A stretch of DNA of 64,000 bases from Cladochytrium replicatum (taxonomy: Eukaryota; Chytridiomycota; Chytridiomycetes; Cladochytriales; Cladochytriaceae), in the NCBI GenBank assembly GCA_025526935.1, contig JAHLKD010000099.1, forward strand, positions 1 to 64,000, read 5' to 3'. Below, piece after piece: positions 56,270 through 64,000 of the stretch. Within the stretch, counting starts at the first letter, position 1, and every line of letters starts with the position of its first letter. Made by a program: the position numbers and the translations under genes. The notes beneath the pieces were generated by a model, which did no database searches, was not told the DNA's origin, and saw only the letters and a list, made by a program, of their open reading frames with translations.

Positions 56270-57803
56270 TCAGCCGGTGTATCGTGCAGGTTCGTAAACA
56301 GAGTAATTAAACTGGTTGTTCCTGGCCTGCCCGCGTCTCTCCAACGTCCCCGTCCCGCTACCGACTCTCCCGCTCCCACCCTCGTCCGTACTTCCCGCCC
56401 CCGCCGTCGCATAAGTGTTCCTCCGATCGTCCTGAGCCGCTGCTGCGGGCTGCACATAGTACCCGTACATCTGGTAATCGTTCCCGTAGCTCCCATACGC
56501 CGTCGTTGTACCTCCGGACGTGTTCTGCGGGGCCGCGGTCGTAGAGTTGTATGGGACCGTGTAGTTTGCAGACGTTGCGTTAGCGTTGACGGTGGGGTAG
56601 TAGTAGTACTGGGCAGTGGATGTGTTTTGCTGTTGCGTTTGCGGGTAGTAGTAGTAATTCGAGCTTGGGACCGAAGAGGTGTTTGCCGCTGTCCCACCAG
56701 GACGGTAGTAGCTCGGGTCTTTGATGCTCGATGGCTGGTATTTCGGCGTTGCGGGTGAGGATCCGGAGATGGACTGTTGCTGGTTCCGGTAGGTGCTGGA
56801 TTTTAAGGGCATGGATTCCATGTTGGGTTCGGAGATCACGGCGGGGACGGTGGGTCGTCGGTTCGAAGCGGCGTTGTTGGGGCGGGAGTAGATGGGGAGA
56901 TCGGCGCTGAGCCTGGCAGAGGCTTTGCTGCCGCGGTGTCCGCCGATGAGCGCGGAGCGGATGAACGCGCCGAATGCGAAGAGGGCTAAACCCATTGCAA
57001 CCCCGAGAAGGATGATGGAGATTCCCGTAGAGGTAGGCAACATCGTCGTTGTATCCGTGTTCGCAGCCGTGTTCGTCAGGTTCGCTTGCACTGCGAGGTT
57101 GTAAAGCGTTTCCGCGAGGGTGGCGACGGCAGGTGTGATGGCGCGGACGTAGATAATGAACGAGAGGGCGAAGGTGGCTGCGGTCGCGAGGACAGCGAGG
57201 CCGTTGAGCCCAACGCAGACCCAGGAGATGGCCGGGTTGGAGACCCCGACGCCAACGATGGCGGTGATAATGGAAAATAGGTATAGGACCTCGATACCGA
57301 GGATGAGGATGAAGATGAGAGGGTTTCCCGTGTAGACGCTGTTCACGGCGTTGGGGATGGAGGTCGTGTCGATCGCAGAAAAGCTGCTGCCGATGTTGGG
57401 AGCGGTGAGAGAGATCTTGGTGATCCCGGCTTTTGAACATTAGTGTGTGTCAGAACACTTCCGGAATGGACGTATAACGACTTACAGAACATCTCAACCG
57501 TGCTCACGCTGGTGCAGGTGGTTTGACCACTTATAGTAATGCATGTTCCCTATCCAACACGTTGGCGTCAATCTTTTGCCCTTCGCTTGTAATTGTCCCG
57601 CTACGCACCCAAAGCGTCAATGCGACCCTATCAAACTGCGACCTCAGTGCGGCAAACGGCAAGTTGTTGTCGACAGAGAGGAATGAGATAGGGCTGAGGA
57701 GTGGCCAATACCCCGCAATAAGGGGGATGAGGAGCAGCGCCCCCGTCAGAAAGCTGAGGGCAACGCCAACGATGGCGGAAGATTTCGAGTTTAGCGCAGA
57801 CAT
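56270..57803 (-). CDS. SUR7/PalI-like four-pass plasma-membrane protein
   Basis: Minus-strand exons 57803-57609, 57549-57486 and 57429-56270 (introns 59 and 56 nt), 472 residues. TM1 is IVGVALSFLTGALLLIPLIA. The extracellular loop carries TLWGTCITISGQTTC, a W-x2-C-x8-C-like pattern typical of SUR7/Rim9/claudin-fold proteins. TM2 (IFILILGIEVLYLFSIITAI), TM3 (WVCVGLNGLAVLATAATFAL) and TM4 (IILLGVAMGLALFAFGAFI) follow. The roughly 200-residue cytosolic tail is low-complexity, rich in Tyr, Asn, Gln, Ser and Thr (runs such as YYYYP). In fungi the family organises eisosomes or senses ambient pH (PalI/Rim9); the sequence does not decide between these. Confidence 0.8.
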
Positions 57804-58299
57804 TGTTGCAAACTGCGTTGGGAGAGCTCACAGAGCCTGCAGAGTGTGTTGAGAGATAAATGGAGAAAGGGGGAGATAAAGCAAGATTCTCACCAGTTGG
57901 ATTAAAGGTGAGCGATATATCCACTAGCGCAAAAGTTCATGAGTACGACGAAGTCCGCCGCTGCTGAGCGGAAAATTGCGCTGAAGAAGCGGGTGATGGT
58001 GAGTGAGGCAGTCCAGAGAAATCGTAAGTTCCGCCGAGAATTTTTGAACGTGTGACTTTGTGAAGTTAAAAGAATGGAAGAGAGTTCATTGATAAGTGGT
58101 CGTGTAGACCAGAAAACGTTCATGATCTACTCTGTCGATATCTTTTGGTGGGAAGAGCTGCTCAGCAGTTGCTAGCCATACCAGCGCTGAGATCATTATA
58201 TCCGCCTCCTGTAGCCCAACTCGATCGTCGTTTCGGCGTATTTCGGAGCTGCCTCCCTATATGTTGTGCTTCATTCTGGTTAATACCTTTCTGTCTTTT
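57804..58299. other. intergenic region between SUR7-like gene and P450 array
   Basis: Promoter side of the SUR7-like gene. No ORF with a motif. Confidence 0.4.
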
Positions 58300-59250
58300 A
58301 ACTTGGCTCTGCTTCTTCTTAATTGTCATGGGGTCCACGATGCCAGTGTAGCAACATCGTTGTGCTGCTGGCCATCTTACACTGGTCAACTCAGACGCCC
58401 AACGACCCCCTAAGTCGCATCCCTCGCCTCCAAATGCTCTTCCGATCTTTGTCCCTGCCCTCCAATTTAAGTCGGCCAAAGTGCATGCATCAACTTCCTT
58501 GGCAGCGACACTATCCTGATTTCAGACCCAGAGTACATCTCCATTCTGTTGACAAAAACAGACACATTAAAGACTCTCAATCTGATCGTTGCGGCCCTTC
58601 AAAATGTTGACCTCGGGGAAGTCCGTTTCGGTCAACAACGGAACTCCAGCCCCAGCGAAAGTAGCCCGAAAGCTCATTGAGCAACCTGCGAGAGTCGATC
58701 GTTGCAGTAGGTGTGCGGTTTCTCAGCGATCTCCACACGGAGTTCGCACTCGCACACAGCTCGATGACAGAAAAACAACCGGAGAAAGATCCAAATGGTC
58801 TTTTCGGGTATGTTTTCAACAAAAATAACGCTTTCGATACGATGATGGTTCTTGCATTCGATATGATATACGAGGAGGACTCAAACCTCGTCGTTTTGGA
58901 CGACATCCGAGCGGATCATGACAAAAATCAGTTCACGCTGATGCAACTTCGATCAGTTGCTCGGAATTACATTAAAACTCGTTCGGATCGCGACACTGAC
59001 AAGTCAGTTGAAAAGAGTCGAGGCTTTCGGAGACTCTATTCTCAAGCACGCGACATGGAATCCTGACCGTGTCGAAGCAAAAATGATCAGAGGGTTTCTG
59101 GCATACCAGAACGAATTCGATGGAGATAAGCTTGGTTATGATGTTGTGATCAGCAACGTCAACAGCAGTCTTGCTTGGGGCTATGATACCTACAGCATGC
59201 AAGACTTTCCCGCATTTTCCGATTGTCGAGTAGCCCTATTCAAGTAACCA
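58300..59250 (+). pseudogene. cytochrome P450 pseudogene 1
   Basis: Compared with the intact gene at 60570, this copy keeps an N-terminal Pro-rich phrase (PSPPNALPI-like, ~58421-58450), SDPEYISILLTKTDTLKTLN, SNLRESIVAVGVRFLSDLHT, FDTMMVLAFDMIYEEDSN and the KSVEKS helix region. It breaks repeatedly and ends after an I-helix-like GYDTYSM, without the K-helix ExxR or heme-binding Cys loop. Frame changes are numerous. Confidence 0.8.
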
Positions 59251-59254
59251 AGGT

Positions 59255-59894
59255 GTAAGTTTCGATCGTTGCGGTGGGCTTGCAGCTTCGAGATGATCTG
59301 CGGAACGAGATCGAGCTTTCTCAGCTCAAAGAACACGACGACCTGATGGCGTTCGGGAAGGACCAGATTGTGAGAATGTTTAAGAAGACGGCTATCGGCG
59401 CATGGTGCTCGCATTTGGCATGAAGCGTGACGAGACTCCAAGTGGATCGATCTGCAGAACTTGGGCTGCGAGGATTCCTTGCGAAACAAAGCTCTCCCGA
59501 CAGTGAAAAAGTTAACTACGACATGCTGACCAGCAACGTCATTGGAACCTTGATTGGAACCTTTGATACTACGTCGAACACGTCGTACAACATGGTGCAT
59601 TGGTTGGCGAGAGCCTCGCATACAGGAAAAGATCCAGAAAGAAGTCGACGTTGTTCTGAATAACGTTGCGAGAATCGAAGAAATTCGCGAACATGGATGC
59701 GAAGGAGGCATCTTAGTGGTATCGGGAGTTCGAGAGGCCATCGGATTGCTTCGATCTGGCCATGGCGGAAGTCCTCTACTTCAGTTGTGGTAATGTGTTC
59801 TGAGCTCGAGGCATTGTATAAACCAGCTCCGGAGTACGTGAGGGTTTCAATCCAACTCCGCTTGCTCTGCGCTACAGATTCGGAAACGAAATAA
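59255..59894 (+). pseudogene. cytochrome P450 pseudogene 2
   Basis: Starts near 59255 at sequence matching residues ~150 of the intact P450 (SIVAVGLQLRDDLRNEIELS). It continues FGKDQIVRMFKKTA, RGFLAKQSSPDSEKVNYDML and the I-helix GTFDTTSNTSYNMVHWLAR, then jumps to the C-terminal LYKPAPEYVRVS. The heme loop is deleted. Immediately follows pseudogene 1, so a fused double relic is possible. Confidence 0.8.
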
Positions 59895-60569
59895 GATCAG
59901 TTGAAGGGATCCGGGCCTGCAAAACATCCGATAACACCATTTCGCATCATTCTATTCGACAGTTGGATATATAAGCTGCTTAACTTACAGCAAAACATGT
60001 CCATGCATTTGGCCTAACATATAATATTGGTGTTCTTAGCTGACACTCGCAAAATCATGGCTCTTTATGAGCATCAGTCGAGATAGTTAATCCCATTAGT
60101 GGATCCAATCTGTCCTGAGTCTCAGACGTTACGCTCAAAATGTATTCTGAAGGAAATTAATGGCAGTTTTTCACTAAGAACTTTGACAAGCTGGACAACT
60201 TCCAAATTCTTTTGACAATTTGAAATCCTAGCGGTAGTGTTCCCAACGAACAACTTAAACAGAAATGAACGGATCTTCCTTCTGCAGACTCAAGACCAAG
60301 ACCACCTCACTGCGCTTAAAAGCTTGGTTTGGTCCAGCCTGCCAGCTGTGCACGGGAAATTTTCCTGTGATGGTTTGTGGCACCCAATCAGAATTTTGGT
60401 AGACACCATCGTAAGTGATGAAAGACACGATTAGCCCGACGAAGGTATCAGTTTGCTGCAGATCAAATTTATAGCTAGCATGGGGTGACATTTGCAGTTT
60501 TTGTATTCACTTCGAGACAATCCTGCAGTTCTGCACTTAAAAGTCCACACGCTCCACACCGAGAGTTCG
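59895..60569. other. 5' flank of the intact P450 gene
   Basis: No gene supported. In-frame upstream ATG at 60492 could extend the P450 by 26 residues; the ATG at 60570 directly precedes the membrane anchor and is preferred. Confidence 0.5.
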
Positions 60570-62087
60570 ATGATTACAGCAGCGGCAATCCTCGTTGTTG
60601 TCACGTTGCTCACCGTTGTGTTGTGGTGGAGCCGAAAGGATGACCCTCGCCTCAGTCGCTTCCCTTCACCTCCGAATGCCCTTCCGATCCTCGGGCACGT
60701 ACTTCCGTTCTTTACGACCAGTGCGCCCACTCAGCTCTTCAACAAGTGGGCTTGGGAGCACGGCCCGCTCGTTCGGATCAACCTCCTCGGCACCAACATG
60801 CTGCTGATCTCCGACCCAGACCTCATCTCCGCAATTTTGAAGAGGGCAGAAATGTCGCTGAAGTGTGCGAGCGTGATGGTGGACGCAATGGAAAGCGTCG
60901 GGCTTGAGAAAATCATTGTGGTGTTCAGGGGACCTCTGAGCCACCGCAGGGTCGTCCGGAAGCTCATCGAGCAGCCCTTTTCACCAGTGCAGGTTTCTAA
61001 AATGCACGAATCGATCGTCACGGTTGGTCTACAGCTTCGGGAGGATCTGAGGAACGAAATTGCTCTGTTTCAGCTCAACGAGCAAAACGACGCAATGGCT
61101 TTCGGGAAGAGTCAGGTCGACCTCATGCGATTGTTCAAGAGAACATCTTTTGATGCGATGATGGTGCTCGCGTTCGATATGAAGTACGAGGAGTACTCCA
61201 AGATGATTGATCTCAGTGACCTTGAGCAGATTACGCACAAGATCGACGCGCGCGTACAATCTCCGTTTCCCTACTGGAAATACATGAAGACGCAATCAGA
61301 TCGGGAATGCGACGAGTCGGTAAAGAGAGTGAAGGCGGCAGCGGACCACTTCATCAAACATGCGATGGAGAAACCCGATCGTGCGGAGGCGAACTTGCTA
61401 AGAGGATTTTTAGCTAACCAGAGCTCTCCCGACGGTGAAAAAGTTGACTACGATATGCTCATCAGCAATTTTATTGGAATCTTGATCGGTGCTTTTGACA
61501 CTACCTCAAACACTCTGTACAACATCGTGCATTGGTTGGCAAGAGAGCCTCGGGTACAGGAGAAAATCCAAAGCGAGGTCGATGGTGTTCTGAATAGCGT
61601 GGAAAGAATCGAAGACATTGCAAAACTGGACCCGAAGGAAGCGTTTAAATACGTCCATGCAGTAATTAGAGAATCCAATCGACTGACTCCATTCGTCTTT
61701 GGCACTGGCCATGTAACGACGCAGGACATCGACCTTGGATCGCTGTCGATTCCGAAAGAGACTGCGATCATGCTATTGAACACCACCGCTATGCTGAAAA
61801 CATCAAGTTTTGAAGATAAATTCGAGTTTCGCCCGGAACGTTGGGGGTTGTTGGACCCGAATGAGGAGCTGAGAAAGAAGGAGCTATCCTCATATAGGCC
61901 GTTCAGTGGGGGCGCCCATATCTGCCCGGGTCGGCATCTGGCTATGGCGGAGCTTATCTATTTCGTTGTGGTACTGTGCTCTGAGTTCGAGGTTTCGTAT
62001 AAACCAGCTCCGGAGTACGTGAGGATATTCGCTCCAACCCCACTTGATCTGCCGCTGCAGATTCGGAAACGGAACAAGGCAAAGTGA
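60570..62087 (+). CDS. Cytochrome P450 monooxygenase
   Basis: Intronless frame of 505 residues from ATG 60570. It has an N-terminal ER anchor (MITAAAILVVVTLLTVVLWW), a Pro hinge (FPSPPNALPILGH), the oxygen-activating I-helix motif GAFDTTSN (~301-308), K-helix ESNR (E-x-x-R), FRPERW and heme-binding FSGGAHICPGR with Cys452 as thiolate ligand. Length and motif spacing are those of a microsomal fungal P450. Substrate cannot be inferred; the CYP7/CYP8-like style of the GTGH...I region is only an impression. It is the only functional-looking copy of a three-copy tandem array (two upstream relics). Absence of introns contrasts with neighbours and may indicate retroposition or loss. Confidence 0.93.
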   Translation: MITAAAILVVVTLLTVVLWWSRKDDPRLSRFPSPPNALPILGHVLPFFTTSAPTQLFNKWAWEHGPLVRINLLGTNMLLISDPDLISAILKRAEMSLKCASVMVDAMESVGLEKIIVVFRGPLSHRRVVRKLIEQPFSPVQVSKMHESIVTVGLQLREDLRNEIALFQLNEQNDAMAFGKSQVDLMRLFKRTSFDAMMVLAFDMKYEEYSKMIDLSDLEQITHKIDARVQSPFPYWKYMKTQSDRECDESVKRVKAAADHFIKHAMEKPDRAEANLLRGFLANQSSPDGEKVDYDMLISNFIGILIGAFDTTSNTLYNIVHWLAREPRVQEKIQSEVDGVLNSVERIEDIAKLDPKEAFKYVHAVIRESNRLTPFVFGTGHVTTQDIDLGSLSIPKETAIMLLNTTAMLKTSSFEDKFEFRPERWGLLDPNEELRKKELSSYRPFSGGAHICPGRHLAMAELIYFVVVLCSEFEVSYKPAPEYVRIFAPTPLDLPLQIRKRNKAK

Positions 62088-62356
62088 TCAGATCCCGCCG
62101 GGGTTGATTTATGAATATCATGCATTTCTTCATTTGACACATATTAGTCTGAGTTGAAGGCTGGTCTAATTCTTGCGAACCTTTCTGCATCGAAGATAAG
62201 CGACTTGATGGAGAAGAATTCTATGGCAATCTCCACACAGTTTCTTTCAGTTCAAAATATAGTAATAATTATGGCAGTAAACTTGCTCCAGATGAAGATT
62301 TGTCTCCCAACCTTCACAAAGTGCGTTTAGCTACCTTCCCGATAAGGCAGTAGCAA

Positions 62357-63660
62357 TTGCCAGAATGTCCCCGGCTCTTGCACCATCTCCTAATCCAGCA
62401 CAATACGTACTCCCAGCAATACGCTGCCTATACTTCTCGAGACTCACCCTTCAGTCAAAGAGAGTGCTCGCCGGCGCACGCGAAATTCGCCTCGAAGGCT
62501 CTAGATGTGCGGGCCAATGGGACGGTGTGTGTACACATGCCGCTAAAACCCAATATTCTGGACGAGATCGCTAAAGAGAGATTACATGAATGATCTTGGA
62601 CGACGATATATACATATGGTGGTGTTTTAGCATAATATGGAGCCGCTCCCGCCGGGACCAAAGCCCGCGTATTGCAACCTCCCTGGCGGACATATTTTTC
62701 ATACTTTGTTGAATGGACGTTTACCTCCATCATTCGATGAGCTAGGTCATCTATCATCTTTTGGACGTTCACATCATGCTAATGTTCTGCACATTACTAC
62801 CAAAGTGGGCCTAATGGTATTTGGTATAGATCGCAGTGGCAGTACTGGGATCTGATATGCGCGATGGGTCGTTCGAGGTTATCGATATTGCATACCCGAA
62901 ATTGGACCGGCAATCACCACTTCCAATGTCCATAGGTACTATCACACATGCGGTCTGAACAAAATACTGACATTTTTCAGAAGAGGACGAAGATCCCAAC
63001 ATTGCGATCGTGTCTGGGATCAACATTGATGAGAAAGGTGTGGGAGTGGAGGCGCATCTATTGGTTGACTACCTTTCTGGGAAGCTGGATGTATCGACGT
63101 AGAGCTGAGTTACAGCCCATTGCGATCCTTGGTAGATGATTCTGTCCCATCGAGTCAGGAAGATGTATGTCGGATAGCGAGATTGGCTATTGCAGGCAAC
63201 ACCATCAACCTCGCAAAACCAACAGAGGAAGAACTGCACCAGGTGCCATCCAATGCCATGAATTCAAAACAAAACTAACTTTCCGTTCATGCAGCTCCGA
63301 ATACGAAGAGCCCGGCACAGGTAAAATACGGCACCACTACGTGCGAACTCTGCGCATCCATTAACGCCGATAACATCCCCGCCCGAAAGTGATCCGGCGT
63401 CTTACCAACTCCCCCAACTGCCGATGCACTTTGCACTCTTTCGAAAATCGCAGGGATACAACTCCTTCCATGTGGACGAATCCGCATGCGTTAACAGTCG
63501 ACGGAGTAAGGCAAGGCTCCCAACAATTTGGGGGTGCATTCATTCTTAGTGGAAGTGTATTGGACACATTGGGCCAGAATCTGGACGACATATTCAAGTA
63601 TGTCCAACCGGATGATCGAGATGGCGGCCAAAATACTGCAATGGTGTGTAAGTGTTAAAT
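62357..63660 (+). pseudogene. DNA polymerase delta small subunit (POLD2)-like, broken
   Basis: Forward segments in POLD2 order are QYAAYTS, VRANGTVCVHMPLKPNILDE, IAVAVLGSDMRDGSFEVIDI with AYPKLDRQSPLPMS, EEDEDPNIAIVSGINIDEKG with LLVDYLSGKLD, VCRIARLAIAGNTINLAKPT, and SDPASYQLPQLPMHFALFRK. TNPHALTVDGVR and LGQNLDDIFKYVQPDDRDG follow. An intron (62936-62980 region, gtactatc...tttcag) joins two blocks cleanly. Frameshifts near 63088-63095 (after SGKLD) and near 63474 (before TNPHAL), an in-frame stop after KERLHE and an early end show decay. POLD2 is essential, so an intact copy should exist elsewhere. Confidence 0.75.
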
Positions 63661-63904
63661 TGAAGCCATCAGGTTAGACCAATTTCCTACTTTTTCTCTT
63701 CCGACTCTCGCTCCCTCCCAATAATTTCCTTCTTTTCTCTTCCACGACCCTCTCTCCACCGTGCGATGGCACGGTCCGCGGATGGTCAAGCGTTACAAAT
63801 TTAGCGTTTCTCCCCCGGATAATGGCATAATTCTAGTCATATATATGGGTGTGTGCATCTGGGAGAGCCGGTCTTTCGGTTATTGAACTATAGCTTAACA
63901 CATC

Positions 63905-64000
63905 ATGACGCTCTCTGATTCTTACTCCGACTCCGACTCCGACTGGAGCCTCGACCACTTCGATGACCTTGAGTGCGACGAAGACGAATCCCTCTCTTGT
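63905..64000 (+). CDS. acidic protein, N-terminus only (runs off window)
   Basis: ATG at 63905 opens MTLSDSYSDSDSDWSLDHFD and then more acidic residues; the frame is open to the window end. The ATG lies in good context (catcATGa) about 60 bp after atatatatgg, a possible TATA box. Ser/Asp-rich start; family not recognisable from 32 residues. Confidence 0.5.
   Translation, partial: MTLSDSYSDSDSDWSLDHFDDLECDEDESLSC

Noticed and set aside
56580-57440. 286-codon minus-strand ORF with His/Arg-rich composition
   Set aside because: Out-of-frame overlap of the SUR7-like gene; the other frame has four clear membrane helices.

Overview
The window looks like nuclear DNA of a zoosporic (chytrid-type) fungus. 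The genes are eukaryotic. Almost every intron I could place is short (about 49-62 nt) with GT-AG ends. A flagellar dynein light chain (DNAL4-like) is present, and tandem heterotrimeric G-alpha genes, an SR-protein and SUR7/DUF3712-type membrane proteins fit a fungus. The lineage call is inference; no rRNA or other marker is present.

Layout. (1) 1-25.5 kb is dominated by an expanded family of F-box-like proteins built from a ~29-residue ankyrin-like repeat with an invariant-looking Trp-Trp pair (core ASxNGHVDVLEWWKxSGL). Five copies are open or nearly so (1-1092, 3125-4171, 4532-6010, 21856-22689, 23899-25499). At least five are decayed (1669-3044, 9293-10129, 18960-20151, 22899-23480, 23647-23781). 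Housekeeping genes sit among them: THOC3/TEX1 (6904-8403), a DNAL4-like dynein light chain (8453-8956), a ~2,190-residue DUF3712/LEA2-like membrane protein (11328-18118) and an RNPS1-like SR protein (20318-21628). (2) 25.8-29.9 kb is a graveyard: three short-chain dehydrogenase pseudogenes around an AT-rich block, and a glucanase-like fragment. (3) 30.1-31.6 kb carries an ERG26/3beta-HSD-type dehydrogenase. (4) 32.4-38.3 kb is a degenerate Ty1/copia retrotransposon on the minus strand with unequal terminal repeats, lying against a coding-like minus-strand segment. (5) 38.9-40.8 kb holds a small membrane protein candidate and eIF3f. (6) 40.8-52.2 kb is low in recognisable genes except two tandem G-alpha subunit genes with identical exon structure; it also holds two diverged copies of an unrecognised coding-like sequence. 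(7) 52.2-57.8 kb has a CIA30/NDUFAF1 pseudogene, an ACOT9-type mitochondrial thioesterase with a 7-nt micro-exon, and a SUR7/PalI-like protein. (8) 58.3-62.1 kb is a cytochrome P450 tandem array with two dead copies and one intact. (9) 62.4-63.7 kb is a decayed POLD2-like copy. A new acidic gene starts at 63905 and runs off the right edge.

The recurring theme is local duplication followed by decay: repeat-protein, SDR, P450, POLD2 and CIA30 copies all carry stops or frameshifts next to intact genes. Exon coordinates were derived by hand from reading frame, splice dinucleotides and family knowledge; none was checked against RNA or a database.
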